DNA from: Bacteroides eggerthii
GTDB taxonomy: Bacteria; Bacteroidota; Bacteroidia; Bacteroidales; Bacteroidaceae
Length of the DNA: 64,000 nucleotides
Direction: 5' to 3'
Assembly: GCF_025146565.1 (NCBI RefSeq)
Contig: NZ_CP102258.1
Coordinates: 3,814,001-3,878,000 of the forward strand
The notes beneath the pieces were generated by a model that did no database searches, was not told the DNA's origin, and worked only from the letters and a program-made list of their open reading frames with translations. Shown piece by piece: positions 35,782 through 43,520 of this stretch. Positions within the stretch are counted from its first letter, which is position 1; each line of letters begins with the position of its first letter. The position numbers and the translations under genes were made by a program.

Positions 35782-36408
35782 TTATTGGATTATATATTTG
35801 TCTAAAAACAATTGGTCTGAATCTCGGCTGTGTGTATCAAACATTGGAACAGGAACAGATAGTGTACCATAAATAGGGGCTAAATAACCAAGAAAAAATA
35901 GCCTAAAATAAAGTGTATTATAATGTTGTAGCCTCTCTATGGATTCATTATCATTTTGGAATAAAGCAATATAATCATATCTATTAGTTTTTTTACTTGG
36001 ATATATATAAATACTCTCAAAAACAGAATCTTTTCCTATTTCTAAAATAGACTGATAGTCTTTTCTTTCTATAAAAGGAGATAAAAAAGCTATTTTTGGA
36101 GCACGAGAAAAATCTTCCAATTTTTTGTCTGAATTAAATTCTAATACATATACTGGATAATTTTTGTTATATGGTATTATGCTATGAATCTCATCGGCAT
36201 TAACTTGCCTAAATGAAAGTAGGGTAATACTTGGTATTTGACATGTTCGATAATAGTTGTAAAGTCCATTTGCTGAATACAATAAAACTATCAAAGCAAC
36301 AATAATCCATAAGAAATGATATTTTCTTGTTTTGACTACATACCCAATAATACAAATAGAAGTAATACTAACAATCAAAAGGCTAAATATAAGATATAAA
36401 ATGCCCAT
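35782..36408 (-). CDS. Two-helix membrane protein, probable immunity protein
   Basis: The 208-residue protein has two membrane helices at residues about 3-22 and 32-50, then a soluble domain of about 150 residues with no recognised family. It begins 5 bp after the lipase-like gene, the usual position for an immunity protein of a secreted lipase. The 236 bp before the LysM gene hold no clear gene. Confidence 0.6.
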   Translation of the reverse strand: MGILYLIFSLLIVSITSICIIGYVVKTRKYHFLWIIVALIVLLYSANGLYNYYRTCQIPSITLLSFRQVNADEIHSIIPYNKNYPVYVLEFNSDKKLEDFSRAPKIAFLSPFIERKDYQSILEIGKDSVFESIYIYPSKKTNRYDYIALFQNDNESIERLQHYNTLYFRLFFLGYLAPIYGTLSVPVPMFDTHSRDSDQLFLDKYIIQ

Positions 36409-36413
36409 ATCAT

Positions 36414-37085
36414 TTATTTAACAATGTCCTCTATTAATAAATCTAATGCTGACTTATCTTGTAATATATTCTCCATAAACATCCTAAGGACTTCTGCATG
36501 AGAACATTTACTTTCATAATATATCGTTGGTCCGTTCTTGGGAAACCAACGTTCTCCAAAATCAGCAACTTTATCTGATTGGTCTTCATAAATTGGATTA
36601 CATGAGATATTAATCCAAATTTTAGCACCTGGATTTGCTTCCGGTTCTTTATAAATATCAGAACCTACATATACAATTACCCCTTCTCCCACAGGATCTA
36701 ATGTAACAAGCATCCTAATGTTATACCCATTATTAACAAGATGTTTACATAAATGAGCAGAATTCCATCCCCCTAAACTATGACCTACTATATAAATAGG
36801 AATATCTTTACTTGCTATTTTATCTATCACATTCTTTTTTATATCATCCTCGCCCCTTATCTCTTCATAGCCTAAATATTCGATATGGGGTGATATTAAA
36901 CTATATGCTGCTATTCTTCCTTTAAAAACATGTAAAATACTATTTTTTACTAATTTCGTAGGACCATAACCATAGTAACTATTTTTATCCCCTGCACCAC
37001 CTATGAAAAAGACTATAATTTTCTTCTCTGCATTAATTATAGCACTACCATTAGTTTGTTTAGAAGTTATCTTAATACGTACCAT
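36414..37085 (-). CDS. Alpha/beta-hydrolase lipase-like protein, probable T6SS lipase effector
   Basis: The 223-residue protein shows an alpha/beta-hydrolase core. The nucleophile elbow is IVGHSLGGWNSAH near residue 100, an Asp candidate lies in LVTLDPVGEG near residue 127, and a His in SKCSHAEVLRM near residue 195, a plausible Ser-Asp-His triad. No signal peptide is present, as expected for a type VI cargo. The Hcp/TssD-like gene lies 5 bp upstream and a membrane protein gene 5 bp downstream. Confidence 0.7.
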   Translation of the reverse strand: MVRIKITSKQTNGSAIINAEKKIIVFFIGGAGDKNSYYGYGPTKLVKNSILHVFKGRIAAYSLISPHIEYLGYEEIRGEDDIKKNVIDKIASKDIPIYIVGHSLGGWNSAHLCKHLVNNGYNIRMLVTLDPVGEGVIVYVGSDIYKEPEANPGAKIWINISCNPIYEDQSDKVADFGERWFPKNGPTIYYESKCSHAEVLRMFMENILQDKSALDLLIEDIVK

Positions 37086-37090
37086 AATAG

Positions 37091-37819
37091 TTATTTTTTC
37101 TTTAATTCAAAGTTTTCTATAATTACAAAACCATCTTTATCTACAGTTCCGGAAACAGAAGCGTGGTGTACTCCTTCACCTGCTTCATCTTTAAAATCAA
37201 ATTTTAAATAATCTCCTGCTGTAAACTCTGCAAGCTGTATATGTAGTTTCACAGACTGACCAATAGGAAATTCTCTACATTTATTTCCTGATTTATCAAT
37301 CCAAAAAGCATCAATAATGAGTGGGGTATTATCACATATTCTAACAGTTTTAACAAATTCATCCTCTTTATATTCCTCCCACCAGAATCCGTCTGTCGTA
37401 TCCATCCTTCTATCCAGTCGAATGGTTCTATTGATATCCAGTCTTGTTGGAGATATGAGGAAACGAGTAATCATAGGAGCGTTTCCCTCCGCACTCATAC
37501 TCTCCTCATGATAATAAAGATACGCTTCATCAAAAGCAAGTTCACGAAACATCATGTCATCTATGCTATGCAGTATCTTCCCCCAAACCGGAAAATGTTC
37601 TACATGAGAAAAGAAAGCGGGACGCTGCCGGTCCGTATCAACAAGCATCATATCCAAAATACAATTGCTGCCATTAGATTCCATTTCTATATATATGTTT
37701 CCTCCTAACACTCCTGTTACAGGTCTTCCTTCACGGTCTATATTACGGGAAAAACAGTATTTATACTTTAGTAGATTGCATTTGTAGCCATTTATTTCCA
37801 ATATTATTTCTGAATTCAT
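37091..37819 (-). CDS. Hcp/TssD-like type VI tube protein with a C-terminal extension
   Basis: The 242-residue protein resembles the Bacteroidetes TssD (Hcp) family in residues 1-150: NIDREGRPVTGVLGGNIYIE, then ELAFDEAYLYYHEE and ITRFLISPTRLDIN. An extra 90-residue beta-rich tail (VRICDNTPLIIDAFWID, then VKLHIQLAEFTAGDYL) follows. Tube proteins of this type build the T6SS inner tube and can carry effectors. No sheath, VgrG or baseplate gene is present in the window, so it probably rides on a resident T6SS. The ATG at 37819 is chosen; 30 extra N-terminal residues upstream look non-native. Confidence 0.75.
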   Translation of the reverse strand: MNSEIILEINGYKCNLLKYKYCFSRNIDREGRPVTGVLGGNIYIEMESNGSNCILDMMLVDTDRQRPAFFSHVEHFPVWGKILHSIDDMMFRELAFDEAYLYYHEESMSAEGNAPMITRFLISPTRLDINRTIRLDRRMDTTDGFWWEEYKEDEFVKTVRICDNTPLIIDAFWIDKSGNKCREFPIGQSVKLHIQLAEFTAGDYLKFDFKDEAGEGVHHASVSGTVDKDGFVIIENFELKKK

Positions 37820-37852
37820 GACGACTTGTTTTATGCATTTGACATTACATCT

Positions 37853-37881
37853 CAAACTTAGCAAAAAATCAAGAAAGACAA
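37853..37881 (-). promoter_or_regulatory. Promoter of the Hcp-like island
   Basis: On the minus strand TAAGTTTG (37853-37860) matches TAnnTTTG, with TTG at 37879-37881 18 bp upstream. Confidence 0.55.
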
Positions 37882-37991
37882 TGTTCACAGAGCATTTTTT
37901 ATGCACCATATGCTCAATAACACATTTTATGTCTTTCGGTTACATTAAAATACAACACCTGTTCAGGATGTAACATGCCGGACAAATAAAA

Positions 37992-38023
37992 AAGGTTCGG
38001 TTGTCTCGTAACAACCAAACCTT
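37992..38023. terminator. Terminator at the end of the tra operon
   Basis: AAGGTTCGGTTGT pairs with ACAACCAAACCTT around CTCGTA, flanked by A-rich and T-rich runs. It lies just past the 3' end of the split lysozyme gene. Confidence 0.75.
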
Positions 38024-38037
38024 TATCAGTAAGCAAT

Positions 38038-38368
38038 CTACGGTATATAGAACAGTTCAAACTCCTCTTTTCTTCTTCTCTCTATGCTTGGAATGACTTT
38101 CCCCCGATAACAGCGGAACGATACATATTCCCTGTAAATATCCCGGTTGCCGCTGTCCAGTTTCTGAATCAGTTTGCTTTTAGGTATCTTGCCGTTGCCG
38201 ATCAGACGGTAACAGCCTACATTAAAGCCTAACAGACTTAAAAGGAGCGAGTCTTTCCCATATTTTCGGAATACCTTCAAACACCGTTCAAGGTCGCATC
38301 TCAAAAGTGAGTCTGCCTGTGCCTCACTCAGGTTCTCGGTCAGCGTCTCGTGGGGAAGCAGGCGGTGT
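38038..38368 (-). pseudogene. 3' part of the split ICE lysozyme gene
   Basis: This is the C-terminal part of the conjugative-transposon lysozyme (readable as LLPHETLTENLSEAQADSLL, then LAFNVGCYRLIG-type sequence and YREYVSFRCYRGKVIPSIERRR). Joined to the fragment at 47123-47277 across the six shared bases it gives one 159-residue reading frame through G-Y-G-H-R-L-L-P-H-E. The protein is a peptidoglycan hydrolase thought to open the wall for conjugation; it is inactivated here by the RIT insertion. Confidence 0.85.
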
Positions 38369-38400
38369 TTATCCGAAAATTCGGATAAACACCGTTATCC
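38363..38400. repeat. Left RIT junction with an extra inverted crossover site
   Basis: The order is core CGGTGT, then TTATCC...GGATAA, then ACACCG, then TTATCC. Bases 38383-38400 (GGATAA-ACACCG-TTATCC) form a complete, inverted copy of the predicted attP. The right end has only one half site. Confidence 0.7.
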
Positions 38401-38534
38401 TAACCTTGATATTATCCTAACTTTACATTGCAAATGATTGAAATATAGCATATAAATAATTTCATAGTTGTGATATTTTTCTATACCTTTTACGGTAGTT
38501 GAGCACTTACGCTCAACTACCGTAATTATGGATA
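38389..38534. repeat. Left terminal inverted repeat of the RIT element
   Basis: Matches the reverse complement of 46984-47128 with a handful of differences. It holds two direct TTATCCTAAC repeats near the outer end and a palindrome (38491-38524) just before the first recombinase start codon, which lies within the repeat. Confidence 0.85.
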
Positions 38535-39766
38535 TAAGAAAATTAAAACAAGAGTATCCCGTTTTGCTTGATTATATGAAACAGCAGGGATATGGAAAGG
38601 TCTCTATTGGTGGAGTTCAAGTGAGACTTAAAGAACTTTTTGAACAAGAAGGTAACTATGCGTCTTATGGCGATTTTTATGAAAAGCTTCTAAAAAGAAA
38701 AGGTATAAGTAAAGGCGATGAACGCTCAAAGTATTATCGGCTCTCTATACGAAGGATTGAGGCATTTGATGAATATGGTCATTTGCCTAATCGCTTTGCC
38801 TTTATACCTACTCTACAACAAAAAAGTTCAATGAATCAATTAGAAGGTCTATTCAAAACCATAATAGAGCATTACAAAGAGGTATCACTGCAAACAGGGA
38901 AAGCATCAAGTTCAATAATAGTGGAATCTAATTATGCGGCTGCATTTTTCGCTTATATGCAAAGCAAAGGCGCATATACCTTGGCAGATGTAACAGAGCC
39001 TTTAATTCTTTCTTATTTTTATGATAGAGGAAGACAACTTCGGGGATATACTTGCCAAAAAAGTATTATAAGAGTACTACGTTCTTCTAAAGGGCTACTT
39101 TGCCAAAAAGAATGTAAATACCTTTGCGATATAATGCCTCCATTGAAAAATATACGAAAGAATTTTGCAATCTTGTCTGATGATGAGACTGCTATAATAG
39201 CTTCTACATTGGAAAATGACAATTCCAATCTCACACTTCGTGATAAAGCTGTCATTTCTATTGCCATGTATACAGGTCTGCGTGGTAGTGACATCGCAAA
39301 AATGACAGTCGACACTATTGATTTCGAGCGTGATCTTATCACTCTTGAACAGTCCAAAACACATCAGAAGTTAGTTCTTCCATTAAGAGCTGTTGTAGGA
39401 AATGTAGTAATGGAATACCTAAAAAAGGAAAGGCCGAAAGAAGTGAATATTCAGAGATTATTCACGCACCTGTATGATCCGGAAAAACCGATAAGCCCGG
39501 GTGTTATTGGGAAAATTGCCCGACGTTTCTTTAATAAACTTGGGATTAGAAAAGGAGAGTGCCAAAATGGAATCAGGCTTTTTCGTCGTTATCTGGCCAC
39601 CAAACTTTTAAGAAATGGAGTTACTCCTCGTTATATCAGCGAAATAATGGGACATATTTCTCCGGAGTCGCTCAATCCATACATAGATGCTGATATTGTA
39701 CATTTACGTGAATGCGGCATTGACATTTCGAAATATCCTGTCAGAGAGGAGGTGTTTGACGTATGA
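38528..39766 (+). CDS. RIT recombinase A
   Basis: The 412-residue tyrosine recombinase is the first of the trio. Its catalytic domain shows the Arg in MYTGLRGSDIAKM near residue 255 and Lys-rich strand (LEQSKTHQKL), then a divergent box II (LFRRYLATKLL in place of HxLRH), His in MGHISPESLN and Tyr in NPYIDADI. The start codon lies inside the left inverted repeat, directly after a palindrome. It ends with an ATGA overlap with the next gene. Confidence 0.85.
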   Translation: MDIRKLKQEYPVLLDYMKQQGYGKVSIGGVQVRLKELFEQEGNYASYGDFYEKLLKRKGISKGDERSKYYRLSIRRIEAFDEYGHLPNRFAFIPTLQQKSSMNQLEGLFKTIIEHYKEVSLQTGKASSSIIVESNYAAAFFAYMQSKGAYTLADVTEPLILSYFYDRGRQLRGYTCQKSIIRVLRSSKGLLCQKECKYLCDIMPPLKNIRKNFAILSDDETAIIASTLENDNSNLTLRDKAVISIAMYTGLRGSDIAKMTVDTIDFERDLITLEQSKTHQKLVLPLRAVVGNVVMEYLKKERPKEVNIQRLFTHLYDPEKPISPGVIGKIARRFFNKLGIRKGECQNGIRLFRRYLATKLLRNGVTPRYISEIMGHISPESLNPYIDADIVHLRECGIDISKYPVREEVFDV

Positions 39767-41067
39767 TTGACTTAATTAAGCTTGAGTTCCTTTATCGAAA
39801 ATACCGGAACGAATTAAGAAACGATGGGAAGTCTTACAGATTTAGCCGCTTAAAGACATTCATTTCTTTTTGCGCAAAAAGAGGATGCAATTATTTATCA
39901 AAGGACTTGATAGATGAATGGTGCATAAAGCATCCAACCGAAAGCATTAACTCTGCCAACCATCGAATTGCGGAATTACGGAATTTTATTGCATACTCTA
40001 ACAAACAACGATATACGAATATACCTTTACCATTGTTATTACCCGAAGTAAGGAAACAAAGAAAGGGAATACCTATGACAGAAATGCCCATTCAGAATTC
40101 TGTTGTTTCTGAAATGCTTGAAAAATATATTCTCTACTTGAAAACACTTGCTCCAAGGATATGTGACACTACGCATAAGAATCTCATCCGTTTCAATAAC
40201 TTTTGTGCCCGAGTTCATCCTGAAGCTAAAGAACTGACCGAAGATATCGTTAATTCCTGGTGTGACAGAAGACCTTTTGAGAAATGTAAATCAAGAAATA
40301 CAAGAGTGCTTCCCGTATCTCAATTTTTGAGGTATGCAATCAGGCATCATTGGACTAAAGTGAGCGTTCCCCCTTCTTTGCCGAGAGGTGGAAACAAACC
40401 ACGCATACCCCATATTTTCACAGAAGACGAACTTGCCAATTTTTTTAATGCGACCATATTGCTTCGCAAGCCTGTTAATATCTCAGATTTCGATTTTAAG
40501 CTGAGAAGTATGCAAATACCTGTATTCTTCAGACTACTGCTTAGTACAGGTATGCGTACCAATGAAGCACGTTTACTTGACTGTGAAGACGTTGATCTTA
40601 AAAATGGCATAATTAATATCAGGCATACCAAAGGATGGGCACAACATAGAGTAGCCCTACACCTTTCAATTTGGGAACTTCTCAAGCGATACGACCATGC
40701 TGTAGAAAAGTTATTACCGAAGAGAAAAGTATTTTTTCCTACTTCGGATGGCAAGTATCACGATATAAAATGGCAAGGATATGCATTCAGTGAAATATGG
40801 CGAAGAATATCAAAGACGGACGCTCGTCCATACGATTTTCGTTCCAATTATGCAGTCAAAAATATAAACAGTTGGAATTATGATGGCACAGAATGGTTTG
40901 ATAAACTTCTCGTTCTGGGACGCAGCATGGGGCATAAAACTCTGCAAAGTACTTGCTATTACTATCAATTGGCACCAATGTTTCCTGATATGTTGGAGAC
41001 ACTTTCTGGTTCTTATCTACATGACATTTTACCTAATCTTGAAGATTTTTACAATGATGAAACTTAA
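39763..41067 (+). CDS. RIT recombinase B
   Basis: The 434-residue tyrosine recombinase is the second of the trio. Core residues visible are Arg in LSTGMRTNEARLL near residue 265, Lys in RHTKGWAQHR, box II YDFRSNYAV, His in SMGHKTLQST and Tyr in CYYYQL. It overlaps both neighbours (4 bp upstream, 14 bp downstream), typical of RIT operons in which the three proteins are made together. Confidence 0.85.
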   Translation: MIDLIKLEFLYRKYRNELRNDGKSYRFSRLKTFISFCAKRGCNYLSKDLIDEWCIKHPTESINSANHRIAELRNFIAYSNKQRYTNIPLPLLLPEVRKQRKGIPMTEMPIQNSVVSEMLEKYILYLKTLAPRICDTTHKNLIRFNNFCARVHPEAKELTEDIVNSWCDRRPFEKCKSRNTRVLPVSQFLRYAIRHHWTKVSVPPSLPRGGNKPRIPHIFTEDELANFFNATILLRKPVNISDFDFKLRSMQIPVFFRLLLSTGMRTNEARLLDCEDVDLKNGIINIRHTKGWAQHRVALHLSIWELLKRYDHAVEKLLPKRKVFFPTSDGKYHDIKWQGYAFSEIWRRISKTDARPYDFRSNYAVKNINSWNYDGTEWFDKLLVLGRSMGHKTLQSTCYYYQLAPMFPDMLETLSGSYLHDILPNLEDFYNDET

Positions 41068-42106
41068 ATCTGAATCAATCGTTATATCCCAAGCCGTAAA
41101 TGAATGGTTTACAAGTTATCTTCCTATCGCAAGAGGATGTAGTAGCCATACACAACGTTCTTATTTTACGGCTTTATCGCAATATATGCAGTTCTTACAA
41201 GAAGAAAAAAAAGTCACTCCCAACACTCTTTCGGCAGAATCTTATTCCAAAAGCAATCTTAATGACTGGTTACTATGGTTAAAGAAAACCCGAAAGTGCA
41301 GTAATTCAACATGCAATGACCGTTTGTCTGGTGTAAAAAGCTTCATTAAATTTTTAAGCATAAAAGATATAAGATTTAATGCCGTATATATATCTTCAAA
41401 AGAAATAAAGCCTATGCGTACGGTTAAAGTGATTCATGAGGAAATTACACAAAAGGCTATCAAATCCCTTTTTAGTACCATTAGAACAGATACTCGAACA
41501 GGAAAAAGAGACTTGGCAATCTTTTATCTTATATATAGCATAGGCGCACGCATAGACGAGATTCTATCCGTTAAAATATGTGATTTACATCTTCATGAGT
41601 ATCCTAATCCGAATTATTTGACGATTATAGGCAAAGGGTATAAATGCAGGACGCCTCCCATATTGAAGGATGTGACTAAAATTCTTTTACGGTATATAGA
41701 GGTATTCCATAACAATGATTTTGCTTCTCATAGTTATTTATTCTATTCCTTTTATAATGGAGAGAAGAAAAAAATATCCCAGGAGGCCATCAACAAACGT
41801 TTGAAGATGTATGCGGCTAAAGCAAATGAGATAGACAAATGTGTACCCCGCAATCTTCATTGCCATAGTCTTAGACATGCACGTGCCAGTCATTGGCTAG
41901 AACAAGGACTGAATATTATTGCTATACAAAGGCTAATGGGACACGCGGATATAAGAACCACTATGCGGTATATCTTTGTTTCTGTTGAACAAAAGAATAA
42001 GGCTTTGGCCACTTTGGAAAGTAAATCAACTCTAAAACTTGAAAAGAAATGGAAGAAACTTCCCAAAGGACAATCTCTTTTGGAATATGTAGGGCTAAAG
42101 AAATAA
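41054..42106 (+). CDS. RIT recombinase C
   Basis: The 350-residue tyrosine recombinase is the third of the trio and has the most canonical active site: Arg in SIGARIDEIL, Lys in IGKGYKCR, HSLRHARASH, LMGHADIRTT and the Tyr in MRYIFV. A longer frame opens at 40880 but overlaps the previous gene by 188 bp; the start at 41054 leaves a 14-bp overlap and a normal SAM-like N-terminus (NEWFTSYLPIARG). Confidence 0.85.
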   Translation: MMKLKSESIVISQAVNEWFTSYLPIARGCSSHTQRSYFTALSQYMQFLQEEKKVTPNTLSAESYSKSNLNDWLLWLKKTRKCSNSTCNDRLSGVKSFIKFLSIKDIRFNAVYISSKEIKPMRTVKVIHEEITQKAIKSLFSTIRTDTRTGKRDLAIFYLIYSIGARIDEILSVKICDLHLHEYPNPNYLTIIGKGYKCRTPPILKDVTKILLRYIEVFHNNDFASHSYLFYSFYNGEKKKISQEAINKRLKMYAAKANEIDKCVPRNLHCHSLRHARASHWLEQGLNIIAIQRLMGHADIRTTMRYIFVSVEQKNKALATLESKSTLKLEKKWKKLPKGQSLLEYVGLKK

Positions 42107-42132
42107 TTTAAGTGTAACAATAATTTGTCAAA

Positions 42133-42165
42133 TATGCGACTGAAGCCTTATACTTCAGTCGCATA
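42133..42165. terminator. Bidirectional terminator between the RIT recombinases and cargo operon
   Basis: TATGCGACTGAAG pairs with CTTCAGTCGCATA around a 7-bp loop. It separates two convergent gene sets. Confidence 0.8.
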
Positions 42166-42294
42166 AAAGAATAGAGGAATAAAATAGAGTGAAGAGTATG
42201 TTTCATTCTATCAAATACAATGCAAGCTCCATGTAATTATATATTTAATAATTAACGTATTAATATATTTTTATATAATAATTCGTTTACATAC

Positions 42295-42900
42295 TTATTG
42301 TAAGTCGGAAAACAATAAATCATCATTGCCGTCAAAAACTAAAGCCTCTTTATTGTGCACCAATTCAACAGCAGCCATCGGATCAGTTATATCCAATGCA
42401 GCTATTTGAGTGTCATATGTAGTAATCATTTTTTCTTTCGCAACTTTTAACGTATCTCCATTCAAAAAACTTTTTAAACCTGCTATGGCACTATTTATAA
42501 AAGGTTCATGTTCACCTCTTACATTAAACGTGTTGTTATAACCGACAAAAAATCGTAAATCATGAGCCTTTAAATGTGGATGAAGCTTTTGAGCGCAAGA
42601 ACAAGCAATACTATAAAGACCTTTGTTCTTGAAATTGTAGTTGGTTGTATGTATTGAGACAACAGCGTCTTCATCCTCATTGTAAATTCCATTGGCATCA
42701 CCATGACCAGCAAAAAAACAAAACTGGTGTTCAGGCATGGCACCAATAACATTCTGTTCACTCAAATTTGGAGGGTAAACAGAAGAGTATTCAATGCCAT
42801 TATCAGCACAGATTTGCTTCGCCTCGTCCGCACATGATTCTAAGAAGTCATGAAGTATGGTAGTAGAATCATTATTATATGCTATCAATACCTTATCCAT
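42295..42900 (-). CDS. Caspase/CHAT-like protein, putative defence effector
   Basis: The 201-residue protein shows the caspase-like layout: His in CFFAGHGDANG (residue 66) at the end of one strand and Cys in YSIACSCAQKL (residue 100 or 102) at the end of the next, spaced like the His-Cys dyad of CHAT and caspase-like peptidases. No other domain is visible. It is the last gene of the five-gene cargo operon, 2 bp after the receiver gene. The call as a protease is inferred from motif and spacing; a search or fold prediction would be decisive. Confidence 0.65.
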   Translation of the reverse strand: MDKVLIAYNNDSTTILHDFLESCADEAKQICADNGIEYSSVYPPNLSEQNVIGAMPEHQFCFFAGHGDANGIYNEDEDAVVSIHTTNYNFKNKGLYSIACSCAQKLHPHLKAHDLRFFVGYNNTFNVRGEHEPFINSAIAGLKSFLNGDTLKVAKEKMITTYDTQIAALDITDPMAAVELVHNKEALVFDGNDDLLFSDLQ

Positions 42901-42902
42901 AT

Positions 42903-43514
42903 TTATTTTTTAGAACGATTTAATTGATAGATATAATATTCATTAAGTTTTTGCTCAAAAGATTTACCTATGGGTGTTTGTTGTCTCAACTCAACAAGGA
43001 TGTCAGCCCAAGTGAATGTTGTGCCTGTAGAGACTTCACTAAAAGCTTCTCTATCGTTATCCTCTGGATGACGGAGAAGCCATTGTTCAAGGACGCAATC
43101 AAATTTTGTGCTCCACTGAGAACGAACTCTGTCAATGATGGAGATGACGGATTCAAAATCATCATTACTCCTGTCCAAATAGAAGAAATTCTCCTCGTTC
43201 ATCATTTCAATGATGGAATCCAAAGGAATATCAGTCCTTAACTGGTTAGCCGACATTATCACAATATAAAGCAAGGACGTCTTTTTACGGATCTCCTTCA
43301 ACAAGTCAATGCCCTTTTTGTGGTGACCGCTGAAATTCCAGTCAATGAATACTAGCATTTTGCTATTCAAATTCTCCAAAACGAATTCCAGTCCTTTATC
43401 TGGATTTTGGAAAACATGGTTACAATCGGCATCTTTGTAATGCTTTCTTATATTCTGAACAAACGGCTCTTTCTCCGACATGTTGTCGTCAATAAAAACT
43501 ATTTTAAAATCCAT
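42903..43514 (-). CDS. Receiver-domain response regulator, no DNA-binding domain
   Basis: The 203-residue protein has an N-terminal CheY-like receiver: acidic pair Asp9-Asp10 in FIDDN, phospho-acceptor Asp58 in VFIDWNF, and Ser in IMSAN. The conserved Lys of the last strand appears to be replaced (NFFYLDRSN). The C-terminal 75 residues have no DNA-binding fold that I recognise. The spacing to both neighbours is 2 to 6 bp. It probably passes a signal from the kinase to the protease-like protein. Confidence 0.75.
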   Translation of the reverse strand: MDFKIVFIDDNMSEKEPFVQNIRKHYKDADCNHVFQNPDKGLEFVLENLNSKMLVFIDWNFSGHHKKGIDLLKEIRKKTSLLYIVIMSANQLRTDIPLDSIIEMMNEENFFYLDRSNDDFESVISIIDRVRSQWSTKFDCVLEQWLLRHPEDNDREAFSEVSTGTTFTWADILVELRQQTPIGKSFEQKLNEYYIYQLNRSKK

Positions 43515-43520
43515 AATTGT

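Noticed and set aside
40880..42106. Longer form of the third RIT recombinase
   Set aside because: The extra 58 residues are an out-of-frame reading of the second recombinase gene; the start at 41054 fits RIT overlap spacing.
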